DNA of 64,000 nucleotides from CAZBXE01 sp964496125 (GTDB lineage: Bacteria; Chlamydiota; Chlamydiia; Chlamydiales; CAZBXE01): the NCBI GenBank assembly GCA_964496125.1, contig CAZBXE010000009.1:1-64000 (forward strand), read 5' to 3'. The first letter of the stretch is position 1, and each line of letters begins with the position of its first letter. A program made the position numbers and the translations under genes. The notes below the pieces were generated by a model. The model had not been told where the DNA came from. It worked only from the letters and a program-made list of their open reading frames with translations, and did not search any database. Of the stretch, positions 33,716-42,139 are shown piece after piece.

Positions 33716-35803
33716 ATGGCGCGAGAAAGTAATGAAAATCTAAAAGACGTGCGCAATATTGGGATTATGGCCCACATTGACGCCGGTAAAACGACGACTA
33801 CGGAGAGGATTCTCTACTACTCCGGGAAACTCCACCGTATGGGCGAGGTGCATGAAGGCGCCGCCACAATGGACTGGATGGTTCAGGAGCAAGAGCGAGG
33901 CATTACGATCACATCGGCTGCCACAACAGTCTTCTGGCACCACTGCAAGATCAACATTATCGATACTCCTGGACACGTGGACTTCACAATCGAAGTGGAG
34001 CGCTCCCTTCGAGTACTCGATGGAGCTGTCGCAGTGTTCTGCGCCGTGTCAGGTGTAGAACCCCAGTCTGAAACCGTTTGGAAACAAGCGGACAAATACG
34101 GCGTACCAAGGGTTGCTTTTGTCAACAAAATGGACCGAATGGGTGCAGACTTCTTTGCTGCTGTCAACAGCATGAAAGAAAAGCTGCATGCAAATGCAAT
34201 CCCTGTCCACTGCCCAATCGGCGCCGAAGCCGAATTCGAAGGCATGATCGACCTCGTCAGCATGAAAGCGCTCTACTATAAAGATGAGACTCTCGGTGCG
34301 AAATGGGAAGAAAAGGCCATACCAGCTGATCTCAAAGAGAAATGTCAAGAGATGAGAAGCGCTCTTCTCGAAGAGCTTGCCACAGTCGATGAGTCAGACG
34401 AGGTGTTCATGAACAAAGTTCTTGAAGATCCAGATTCCCTCACAGTGGACGAAATCAACAAAGCCATCCGAAAAGGGGTGTGTGCGAACAAGTTCACGCC
34501 GGTTCTCTGCGGATCTGCCTTTAAAAACAAAGGGGTACAACAGCTGCTTGATGCCGTTGTTAACTGGCTTCCCTCTCCTTTGGATCGAGGCACTGTTCAT
34601 GGCTACACTGAAGACCATGCTGAAAAAATTGATATTGAACCCTCCGATACAGCTCCGTTCTGTGCGCTTGCATTCAAGATCATGACAGACCCTTACGTGG
34701 GTAGACTTACCTACGTACGTATCTACAGTGGTACTCTTGAGAAAGGGGTAACCCTTCTTAACAGCACAAAAGGGCACAAGGAAAGAGTATCTCGCTTGAT
34801 CGAGATGCACGCTAACCAGCGTAAGGAAAAAGAATTTTTCCATACAGGGGATATTGCCGCGATCGTAGGTCTTAAGAAAACGACCACGGGGGATACACTC
34901 TGTACACAAGAAAAGCCCATCGTGCTCGAAAAAATGGACTTCCCAGAGCCTGTGATTTACATGGCCATCGAGCCAAAATCCAAGGCAGACAGGGAAAAGC
35001 TAGCGACAGCTCTTTCTTCCCTTGCAGAAGAAGACCCAACATTCCGCATCAATACAAACGTAGAAACAGGGCAAACCATCATTTCAGGTATGGGAGAGTT
35101 GCACCTTGAAATTCTGCACGACAGGATGGTTCGGGAGTTCAACGTTGAGGCAAACGTCGGTAAACCGCAAGTTTCTTACAAAGAAACGATCACAATACCA
35201 GGCGCTGCCAAGACGAAGTTCGTTAAGCAGACAGGTGGTCGCGGTCAGTACGCACACGTTGAGATTGAGATCGAACCAAACGAGCCTGGCAAAGGCAACA
35301 TCGTTGAAAGCAAGATCGTAGGGGGCGTAATTCCAAGAGAATTTATCCCTGCCGCGATTGCTGGTATTGAAGAAGGTCTTGCCTCTGGTGTTCTGGCTGG
35401 GTACAAACTCGTAGACGTCATCGTAAGAATCGTCTACGGATCGTACCACGATGTGGACTCAAGCGAGATTGCGTTTAAAGTTTGCGGATCGATGGCCCTT
35501 AAGGAAGCTGCTGCCAAGTGCAAGCCGATTATCCTTGAGCCCATTATGAAAGTGGACGTTACAACTCCAGACACATGTCTTGGGGATGTAATGGGCGACT
35601 TGAGCCGAAGACGGGGAAGAATTCTGGGACAAGAGGCTATCAAAGGGGGTCAAATGATCCACTCAGAAGTCCCCTTAAGCGAAATGTTTGGATACTCCAC
35701 GGATCTCCGCTCGCTCTCTTCAGGGCGCGCTACATACGTGATGGAACCATCCCATTTCGAGAAAGTACCAAACAAGATTCAAGAAGAAATTGTAAAGAAA
35801 TAA
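33716..35803 (+). CDS. fusA: Translation elongation factor G
   Basis: EF-G is the GTPase that drives ribosomal translocation. At 695 residues it is full length, with G1 AHIDAGKTTTTE near 19-30, G2/switch RGITITSAATT, G3 DTPGHVDFT, G4 NKMD and G5 GSA, then domains II-V ending in a typical GRATYVMEPSHFEKVP. It lies in the str cluster between rpsG and rpsJ with 10-18 base gaps, so the genes are co-transcribed. Confidence 0.98.
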   Translation: MARESNENLKDVRNIGIMAHIDAGKTTTTERILYYSGKLHRMGEVHEGAATMDWMVQEQERGITITSAATTVFWHHCKINIIDTPGHVDFTIEVERSLRVLDGAVAVFCAVSGVEPQSETVWKQADKYGVPRVAFVNKMDRMGADFFAAVNSMKEKLHANAIPVHCPIGAEAEFEGMIDLVSMKALYYKDETLGAKWEEKAIPADLKEKCQEMRSALLEELATVDESDEVFMNKVLEDPDSLTVDEINKAIRKGVCANKFTPVLCGSAFKNKGVQQLLDAVVNWLPSPLDRGTVHGYTEDHAEKIDIEPSDTAPFCALAFKIMTDPYVGRLTYVRIYSGTLEKGVTLLNSTKGHKERVSRLIEMHANQRKEKEFFHTGDIAAIVGLKKTTTGDTLCTQEKPIVLEKMDFPEPVIYMAIEPKSKADREKLATALSSLAEEDPTFRINTNVETGQTIISGMGELHLEILHDRMVREFNVEANVGKPQVSYKETITIPGAAKTKFVKQTGGRGQYAHVEIEIEPNEPGKGNIVESKIVGGVIPREFIPAAIAGIEEGLASGVLAGYKLVDVIVRIVYGSYHDVDSSEIAFKVCGSMALKEAAAKCKPIILEPIMKVDVTTPDTCLGDVMGDLSRRRGRILGQEAIKGGQMIHSEVPLSEMFGYSTDLRSLSSGRATYVMEPSHFEKVPNKIQEEIVKK

Positions 35804-35813
35804 GGTTTATAAC

Positions 35814-36185
35814 ATGACAAAGCAGGAAAAAGCAAAACAAGGACAGACGCAGCAAGCAGCGCCAGCGGCCAAGCAGCCGTCGCGTCAAAAGATCCGCATC
35901 CGGCTGAAAGCGTACGACCAAAGGCTCCTCGACCAATCTACCTCAGACATCGTCGAGACAGCCAAGCGTACAGGTGCTGGAGTAGCAGGCCCCATCCCCC
36001 TTCCTACACGGACGGAGAAGTTCACAGTACTGAGATCTCCCCACGTGGATAAGAAGTCTAGGGATCAGTTTCAGATTTGCACGCATAAAAGGCTTGTAGA
36101 CATTCTTAACCCGAATGCAAGGACCATTGATGCGCTCAAAACTCTGACACTGCCCGCTGGTGTTGACATCAAAATTCGCGCTTAA
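35814..36185 (+). CDS. rpsJ: 30S ribosomal protein S10
   Basis: S10 is part of the 30S head and, with NusB, of antitermination complexes. The 123-residue product has an extra basic, Gln/Ala-rich N-terminal segment of about 20 residues (MTKQEKAKQGQTQQ..) before the canonical QKIRIRLKAYDQRLLDQS. The rest matches S10 (PLPTRTEKFTVLRSPHVDKKSRDQFQ). It ends the str cluster and is followed within 30 bases by a strong terminator. Confidence 0.96.
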   Translation: MTKQEKAKQGQTQQAAPAAKQPSRQKIRIRLKAYDQRLLDQSTSDIVETAKRTGAGVAGPIPLPTRTEKFTVLRSPHVDKKSRDQFQICTHKRLVDILNPNARTIDALKTLTLPAGVDIKIRA

Positions 36186-36213
36186 AGACTTGTAACAAAA
36201 GCAACGAATGCGT

Positions 36214-36245
36214 AAAGTGCCCTCCTATGAGGGCACTTTTTTTTT
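36214..36245 (+). terminator. Terminator of the rpsL-rpsJ cluster, overlapping the next gene's start
   Basis: AAAGTGCCCTC (36214-36224), loop CTAT, GAGGGCACTTT (36229-36239), then more T to 36245: a perfect 11-bp stem. The ATG of the next gene occupies 36227-36229, in the loop and first base of the 3' arm, and the T-run encodes part of its signal peptide. Confidence 0.9.
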
Positions 36246-37189
36246 CACTTTTCCTTTTTCTTCCTCTATCTGGGCTTAACGTAGAACCCTTTTCAAGCAG
36301 TGCCATCACCTATGAATTTAGCGGAGGGAGATTTGGTGATAACCTTACAGCCTACGCAAACGCCAAATGGCTCTCGTACAAGTATGGCATCCCCTTGATC
36401 TACCGCCCTTTCCCCCTAGCAAACGAACTTCACATCGAAGAGGAAGAAACACTGATCTTCTCAGAAGCGCTTAAATCTAAATTTAATCGTTTTGTCACCC
36501 TCAAGAACAAAAAAAAATTTGAGCCTCATGCCTTGCCCCCCGTTTTGTACAGCCTCCTGTTCTTTACGGAAGCTATCCCTAATAACAACTATAAAACCCA
36601 TGTAAACTTTGACCTGCCTGCTTGGAATGACCCGGGATTTAAATCTCTTTTGCAACGTCTATTACAACCAAAAGAAACCTATAGCCCCATCGAGTCTCCT
36701 GAAGGAGCGATCCGAGTGGCCCTCCATGTTAGAACGGGCATAGGTTCTGACGCAGTAGGATGGACACGCGATCTTATGAAAGCAAGACACTGTCACATCT
36801 GGGACCTTAAATTCCCAGAGTATGAGTATTATAAAAATCAAATCGAGTGGTTGCTTTCCTATTTTCCTGGGGAAACACTCTTTGTACACCTCTTCACAGA
36901 CCACCCTGAGCCAGAAAAAATCGTAAAAAGGCTCGAAAACGATCTACAAGGTCAGCCCGTCCTCTTTAGCTACAGATCTTCATGCAACAGACATATCCTC
37001 AATGTCGTGGAAGACTTCTACCAAATGTCTACCTTTGACTGCATGGTACGGGGAGCCTCGCAGCTCTCCTTTATAGCAGAGAAGATCGGAAACTTCCACG
37101 TGTGCATCTCTCCTAAAAAAAGCACCCTCCGTAACGGATTTGTTACAATCACAGAAGTGACTATTTCTTTGCCCAAAGGCGGCCGTTAA
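36227..37189 (+). CDS. Secreted fucosyltransferase-like protein
   Basis: The 320-residue protein has an N-terminal signal peptide (MRALFFSLFLFLPLSG) and a domain with GGRFGDNLTAYANAKWLSYKYGIP near the start and RVALHVRTG near 165. These resemble the N-terminal motif and the HxRxG motif of alpha-1,2/1,6-fucosyltransferases, which take GDP-fucose. A periplasmic location would be odd for a nucleotide-sugar enzyme, so the hydrophobic start may instead be a membrane anchor or the activity may differ. No other in-frame start is seen nearby; the ATG lies in the rpsJ terminator. Its 3' end overlaps the convergent 144-residue gene by 29 bases. Confidence 0.65.
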   Translation: MRALFFSLFLFLPLSGLNVEPFSSSAITYEFSGGRFGDNLTAYANAKWLSYKYGIPLIYRPFPLANELHIEEEETLIFSEALKSKFNRFVTLKNKKKFEPHALPPVLYSLLFFTEAIPNNNYKTHVNFDLPAWNDPGFKSLLQRLLQPKETYSPIESPEGAIRVALHVRTGIGSDAVGWTRDLMKARHCHIWDLKFPEYEYYKNQIEWLLSYFPGETLFVHLFTDHPEPEKIVKRLENDLQGQPVLFSYRSSCNRHILNVVEDFYQMSTFDCMVRGASQLSFIAEKIGNFHVCISPKKSTLRNGFVTITEVTISLPKGGR

Positions 37190-37595
37190 TGATTGTGCGG
37201 TATGTCTCTTCAGAGGCATACTCAGCATGGAATTGGTAGGTGCCATCTTCCTGCTTCTTGTACACCTCAAAGCCATCTAGGCGGGGAGAATCACGAAATT
37301 CCCAGGCAATTTTATCTGGGTCGATCACACCCTTACCCTGGACCTTTCCCATGAGATCATTCTCAATCTGCATGGTAAAACTATCTCCTTGCACAGCTGA
37401 AAGGGTAAAGCGGTTTTGCAGCTGCTGCATCTCCCCCTCCATTTCCACAATCTGTGTACAAAAGATAAAACCTTCTCGTAGAGGTCCGATCTGCCACTTT
37501 GTATAGAAATGGACCATCTCTTCCGATTCGCTAAAGCGAATGCTGCCCTCTCCCATCCAGATGCCGGATGAGAATAAAAATACGTGCTCAATCAT
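37161..37595 (-). CDS. Hypothetical protein downstream of rodA, 144 residues
   Basis: I do not recognise a family. The protein has no clear signal peptide or membrane helix. Its pattern of short alternating hydrophobic strands (FYTKWQIGPLREGFIFCTQIVEM, GKGVIDPDKIAWEF) suggests a beta-barrel like those of lipocalin or THAP4/heme-binding fold proteins, which is a guess. Its ATG overlaps the rodA stop by one base (TGATG), so it is translationally coupled to rodA. The 3' end overlaps the fucosyltransferase-like gene. Confidence 0.65.
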   Translation of the reverse strand: MIEHVFLFSSGIWMGEGSIRFSESEEMVHFYTKWQIGPLREGFIFCTQIVEMEGEMQQLQNRFTLSAVQGDSFTMQIENDLMGKVQGKGVIDPDKIAWEFRDSPRLDGFEVYKKQEDGTYQFHAEYASEETYRTIINGRLWAKK

Positions 37596-38731
37596 CAGAA
37601 CACAAACCTCCTGCTATAGATGCTCTGCAATATGCCAAGTGCAGACATCGTCGCAATGATCGAAGACCCTCCATACGTGACAAGCACAAGAGGCACCCCA
37701 GTAATGGGCAAAATCCCACACATCATTCCGATGTTGACCAAGATATGCATGGCTAAATACACTGTAATACCAGCTGCAAGTAGCCTTCCAAAAGGATCTT
37801 TTGCGACCGCTACAGTTTGGAAACTAAAATAGAGTAAAGAGTAAAAAAGTGCTATAAGAATCACAAGACCAATAAGCCCAAACTCCTCTCCAAAAGCCGG
37901 GAACACAGAGTCTGTGTAAGGAAAGGGAAGCCACCCTTCGCTGGCATAGGTGCTCTTTCGAAAACCAGTACCTGTAAGCCCTCCAATCGCAATCGATGTT
38001 GCTGCGGCAACCTGGTGGGGTGTATTGGGATTAAACCTTTCAAACTGGTATTCCTTTAACACCAAGGTGGCATAAGGCTTAATCGCCTCATAGGGCAAAA
38101 TCTCAAGAAAAATAGCGGATACAAGAACAAGCCCTGCAAGCCCTAGCAAGGCCATAAACCGAACAACCCCTTCATGGATATCGCCAAAGTAAAAAAGAAC
38201 AAGGGTGATCGGAAAAAGAACAAGCGCACTGCCCAAATCAGGCTGCTTTAAGATCAGCACAAAAGGAACCCCTACAATAAGACCGCTCATCAAAGCAGTC
38301 CTAAGCGAACTTGCCTGCCCCTTTTTTCTCTCCAAATACCAGCTCAGCGCGATTACAACCACAAGCTTTGCAAGCTCTGAGGGCTGAAAATTCACGTGCA
38401 AAAAGGGAATCTTATACCAGCGGTTTACCCTCTGGATGGAATCGACAAAATAGAGCCCGATCAAAGAAACGAGCATCAGAGCATATAAAAACCAGGTCCA
38501 TTCTCTGATCTTATTGTAGTCAAACCCGGCGAAAAAAAGAAATGAAAGCCCCCCTAGAAAAAACCATTTCATCTGAATGAGGACAGTGGGGGTAAAAAAA
38601 CCTTCTTCTCCGCCTTCTGGCAAAGAATGTGCTGTGTAGCTTGAAATGACGATAAGACTTACTGCCATAAGGCAGAAAATCGCAGCGATTGCCCGAAAGT
38701 CCATCCGTGTTAGTGTTTGTAGTGACCACAT
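37595..38731 (-). CDS. rodA: SEDS-family peptidoglycan polymerase RodA
   Basis: RodA polymerises lipid II into glycan strands together with PBP2; in Chlamydiae it works with MreB in division-type peptidoglycan synthesis. The 378-residue membrane protein has about ten helices and the SEDS signatures LHVNFQPSELAKLVVVIAL near 112, LKQPDLGSALV near 165, and FPYTDSVFPAFGEEFGLIG then GVPLVLVTYGGSSIIA near the end. The last is the conserved GVPLPFISYGGSS-type region. It precedes the 144-residue unknown. rodA near birA and the nifU-gpmA-rluB block matches Chlamydia from memory. Confidence 0.95.
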   Translation of the reverse strand: MWSLQTLTRMDFRAIAAIFCLMAVSLIVISSYTAHSLPEGGEEGFFTPTVLIQMKWFFLGGLSFLFFAGFDYNKIREWTWFLYALMLVSLIGLYFVDSIQRVNRWYKIPFLHVNFQPSELAKLVVVIALSWYLERKKGQASSLRTALMSGLIVGVPFVLILKQPDLGSALVLFPITLVLFYFGDIHEGVVRFMALLGLAGLVLVSAIFLEILPYEAIKPYATLVLKEYQFERFNPNTPHQVAAATSIAIGGLTGTGFRKSTYASEGWLPFPYTDSVFPAFGEEFGLIGLVILIALFYSLLYFSFQTVAVAKDPFGRLLAAGITVYLAMHILVNIGMMCGILPITGVPLVLVTYGGSSIIATMSALGILQSIYSRRFVF

Positions 38732-38768
38732 CTTCGTGATCCAAGAGTACTGCTAATCCTGTTTGCTT

Positions 38769-40127
38769 TCAAGGTGTTTTAAGCTCGTTTCGTAGAGTAA
38801 CAAGCTCCTTAAACTTATCCGCTATCTCCTGAGGGAGGTTAGCATAGGTATCCATATCTCTTGACCCTGTAATGTCATCAACCATCTTGACTACCTGTTT
38901 TTCAGTCAAATCCAAGGTCTTATTGTCCAGTATAACAAGATACTGTGGCCCCAGAGTTTTTTTTATGAACCATGAAAGAGCAGCTTTGGCTTCGTAATAA
39001 CTCTTATAGCTACCGATCGAACTCATTTGCGTGGTTGACATCACTCCCTGTTTAGCAATGTCTTTCCAAAGAACCGGCATAACCACGTTATGAAAGAATA
39101 ACTCTTCATTACGCAGCAGCTCTTTGTAATCTCCTTCGCAACAGGCATCAATTTTCTCGTAGTCTAAGCCTGGATAATTAAATGCTTTTTGGAAGCTCTC
39201 TTTATTTAAGGGTTTTTTTATCTGAGATGCCTTCTCTATTTCAACAACGCTAGTAGCTTTAGGATCCTTGTCTCCTACAGCGATTGCCTCCTGATTCCTC
39301 GCTGCAACTCTTTTCTTTGCCGTCTCCTGTGCTTGCTTCACCCCTTCTTCCCCCACAAGTTGCCTTAGCTGTTGCAAGTTTAGATCTCGTGGGCTAGTGG
39401 CTGGTTCCCATAGCCAGCTCGAAGCAGAGCTTACAACAACACTCAGCATTCCCCAGAGAAAATTAGTTACAACGTTACTAGATGCCGCCTCAAGAGAAGC
39501 GCTCGGCTTGGAGGTCGCAAGAACTTCCAGAAGAATTTTTCTTTCCTCTCCCGCCTCTTCTTGCAAGATTACCTCTGCTTCGAACTCTTTTACTACTTTT
39601 TCCAATTCAGCGAGTGAGAGTTTTTTCGGTTTAATTTGTTCTGTATCTTTTTCTGGCAACCACGGTTTTACATTTTCAAGACGTTTATCCAGTTCTTCTC
39701 CTTTGGCCGCAATAGGCATCGCCATTTCAACTCCCACTTCTTTCACTGTCTCAGGAAAGTAATGAGATGCATAGGAGAGAATTTTGTCTTCTTCTGGGGT
39801 ATAGACTTTGCCCTCGACAACTGACTGAAAAATCTGAGTTAATGCGATCTTTACTTGCTTCTCTAAATCATCCCTTGCAATCTGAGAGGTTTCTTGCCCT
39901 ACGGGAGGGGGAATTTGCTTATTGGCATTTTGAAACCAAGAAAAGGAGAGAATTTTACGGAAAATCTTATCGATAACTCCTTCGCCCTGAAAATTGAGGA
40001 TCGTTACCTTTCCTAAGACTCCGCTAGAAGGTTTGGGCGTATTCCCTTGTTGTGTAGATTTTTGCTGCGCTTTGTCATACTGTTCCAAACGATGAGACAA
40101 CTTCGCAAATCGTGTAGGGTCCGTCAT
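38769..40127 (-). CDS. Hypothetical chlamydial protein with a central hydrophobic segment
   Basis: No family is recognised. The start at 40127 (MTDPTRFAKLSHRLEQ) is preceded by AAGGG at the right distance; an in-frame ATG at 40148 would add seven residues. The 452-residue product is mainly helical and charged, with a stretch NFLWGMLSVVVSSASSWLW near 225-245 that may insert into or lie on a membrane. There is no N-terminal signal peptide, so if exported it would need a type III or similar route. It lies between rodA and birA, next to a second unknown gene at 41026, and could be an effector; that is inference from genome context only. Confidence 0.6.
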   Translation of the reverse strand: MTDPTRFAKLSHRLEQYDKAQQKSTQQGNTPKPSSGVLGKVTILNFQGEGVIDKIFRKILSFSWFQNANKQIPPPVGQETSQIARDDLEKQVKIALTQIFQSVVEGKVYTPEEDKILSYASHYFPETVKEVGVEMAMPIAAKGEELDKRLENVKPWLPEKDTEQIKPKKLSLAELEKVVKEFEAEVILQEEAGEERKILLEVLATSKPSASLEAASSNVVTNFLWGMLSVVVSSASSWLWEPATSPRDLNLQQLRQLVGEEGVKQAQETAKKRVAARNQEAIAVGDKDPKATSVVEIEKASQIKKPLNKESFQKAFNYPGLDYEKIDACCEGDYKELLRNEELFFHNVVMPVLWKDIAKQGVMSTTQMSSIGSYKSYYEAKAALSWFIKKTLGPQYLVILDNKTLDLTEKQVVKMVDDITGSRDMDTYANLPQEIADKFKELVTLRNELKTP

Positions 40128-40246
40128 AAAATATCCCTTGTTGTTCACATTATATCATTTTTTTTAATTTTGAAAAGTCTGATAACAAAACACCTGGAAA
40201 CGATACTGTGCTTGTGTTCTCGCACACTCTTTGCTAGAATCAGCCC

Positions 40247-40975
40247 ATGTTTTTTAAAAAGAAAGCGTATGAACATTTTGGATCCTTGCCTTCTACTCAT
40301 GTGTATGCGAAAAAAACAATCTGCACTCATCCCCTCGATACGTTTACAGTCATCACCGCAGGGGAGCAAACAGCAGGCATAGGGCGGGATAAAAGGCCCT
40401 GGAAATCTCCTCCATCGGGTAATCTCTACGCCACGTTTTGCTTTTTTCTAAGTTCTAGGGAAAGGGTACAGCATATAGGGCAAATACTTAGCTTATCGGC
40501 TTTGCAGTTGATTCCTTACTCTACCTTTAAGTGGCCGAATGACCTTTTTTTAGGGGGAAAAAAACTAGGAGGTGTGCTTGTAGAAGTATTCGAGGAGAGA
40601 AAATACTTTGCTGTGATTGCCAGCATAGGACTGAACGTGAACATGCCAAAAGAAGAGCTAGAGCAGATCTTGCAACCCGCGACCTCCTTGCTCGCAGAAG
40701 GGAACAGGGAAGTCTCTCTACCACGCCTTCAACAAGAAGTAGAAAGCTCTTTTGCAAAAAACATAGATATTTTTTTAGAACACGGGTTTTTACCTCTTTT
40801 TTTGGAAATCAAAAAGAGACTTCATCATCAAGAAGGGGATACGCTCTCCTTCCATGAAAATGGGGAAACAAGGCAAGGAAGACTTCTCTCTTTCAATGAA
40901 GATGGGTCGTTGACCCTGGAATTTATACGAGGCGAAAAAAAAACCTTTTATGCAGGCGAAACACGTTGCGTATAA
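40247..40975 (+). CDS. birA: Biotin--[acetyl-CoA-carboxylase] ligase
   Basis: BirA activates biotin as biotinyl-AMP and attaches it to the biotin carboxyl carrier protein of acetyl-CoA carboxylase. The 242-residue protein is the short form without the N-terminal DNA-binding domain, so it is not a repressor. The biotin-binding loop is AGEQTAGIGRDKRPWKSP near 41-58 and the KWPNDLFLGGKKLGGVLVE motif follows near 90-108. A small SH3-like C-terminal domain is present (HENGETRQGRLLSFNEDGSL). It is followed by a bidirectional terminator. Confidence 0.93.
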   Translation: MFFKKKAYEHFGSLPSTHVYAKKTICTHPLDTFTVITAGEQTAGIGRDKRPWKSPPSGNLYATFCFFLSSRERVQHIGQILSLSALQLIPYSTFKWPNDLFLGGKKLGGVLVEVFEERKYFAVIASIGLNVNMPKEELEQILQPATSLLAEGNREVSLPRLQQEVESSFAKNIDIFLEHGFLPLFLEIKKRLHHQEGDTLSFHENGETRQGRLLSFNEDGSLTLEFIRGEKKTFYAGETRCV

Positions 40976-41013
40976 AAAAAAACCTTGCCCCGTTTCCAGA
41001 GCAAGGTCTTTTT
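40974..41013. terminator. Bidirectional terminator between birA and the 319-residue gene
   Basis: ACCTTGC (40982-40988) pairs with GCAAGGT (41001-41007). A tracts precede and T tracts follow the stem, so it works for both convergent genes. Confidence 0.8.
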
Positions 41014-41025
41014 AAATAAAACTAT

Positions 41026-41985
41026 TTATTTCTCAGTTTGATTTGCCATGTATGCAAAAAACATGGCTGAGAAAGCGCCTATGATAAATACAGTTTCACA
41101 AAGAACCCTGCAGCAACGACATACACCAACGCGTTGAGCTTTTGGTTGAGGACCGTTGCCCACCCCTGCTTTTTTCTCGAGGAGGCTCTCCATAGCTTGT
41201 ATATCTTGTAAAACGGCTTCCTTCTCTACGGTTATCTGTTGAAGGCTCGCTTCTACCTGTTGCTTTTTAGCATCAGACGCCAGGTGAGTAGCAGTCTGCT
41301 CAGAGGTACTGGCTAAAACTGTGTCAATTGCACTTTGAAACTCAGCTTCCATCTGCTGATAGTGCGCCGACAAATTTCTCACAACTTCTTGTGCGGTTTG
41401 GAATTTCGTGTGCGCCCTTTCACACGCACCATAAGCCTCAGTACCTTGTTGATCATGCCCGGGAGCGCTAGAAGCTACGTTCAATTCTTCTCGCGCCTTT
41501 TTGAATGCTTCTTCCGCTTTTCTTAAAAGCAACTCAAAACTGTTCAGATTAGTTTGCCATTGTTGGATCCCGTCTAATTCTATTAACACATCTTTTTTCG
41601 TTTCACTCCCAACTTGTAACAACTCAGCTTGCGCCTCTGCTAACAAAGTGTTCATATCGACTTCCTCTTGTCGAGCAATCTCTAGAGCATGTCTTGCAAG
41701 CTCTTCTGCAACAACATCTGGTGTCAACTGTCTGAGGTTACGACCTGAGAACTTTTCATAAAAAGCCTGCCACACAGCTCTCTCATCGTCAAAACCATTA
41801 ATCTTTAGTTGAAGGCCTGCCCCTTCTACTATCTGCATGAATAGTGCTTGCTCTTTAGGGATTACTGTATATTGTGCTTTCTGGAGCTGGTCGTTAATTC
41901 GACGTACTCCATCTTTGATAATCGGTGCGTTAAATACCTGGGCAAAATGTACCCATTGAGTTCTTGTAACTGCTGGTGCTTGCAT
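41026..41985 (-). CDS. Coiled-coil protein with a cysteine-rich C-terminal membrane anchor
   Basis: The 319-residue protein has no recognised family. From about 100 to 270 it is strongly helical with heptad-like Gln/Glu/Ala-rich segments (EVVRNLSAHYQQMEAEF, VEASLQQITVEKEAVL). It ends with CRCCRVLC followed by one membrane helix (VFIIGAFSAMFFAYMA) and a short tail, a tail-anchored layout. There is no N-terminal signal peptide. AAGGAGA at the right distance supports the ATG at 41985. Tail-anchored, coiled-coil proteins with a cysteine cluster by the membrane are known among effectors placed in host membranes; here it is only a hypothesis. Confidence 0.65.
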   Translation of the reverse strand: MQAPAVTRTQWVHFAQVFNAPIIKDGVRRINDQLQKAQYTVIPKEQALFMQIVEGAGLQLKINGFDDERAVWQAFYEKFSGRNLRQLTPDVVAEELARHALEIARQEEVDMNTLLAEAQAELLQVGSETKKDVLIELDGIQQWQTNLNSFELLLRKAEEAFKKAREELNVASSAPGHDQQGTEAYGACERAHTKFQTAQEVVRNLSAHYQQMEAEFQSAIDTVLASTSEQTATHLASDAKKQQVEASLQQITVEKEAVLQDIQAMESLLEKKAGVGNGPQPKAQRVGVCRCCRVLCETVFIIGAFSAMFFAYMANQTEK

Positions 41986-42139
41986 ATAAACTTCTCCTTA
42001 ATCATGACCAAGCCAAGTGAATTTGACTTGAGAGTTTAACTTAAAATCTTAATATATTACACATAATTCAACTAAATAACCTGAGATTCTACATCAAATA
42101 TAGAATAAAAGACAACACCAAATCTTTACAAAACAACTT

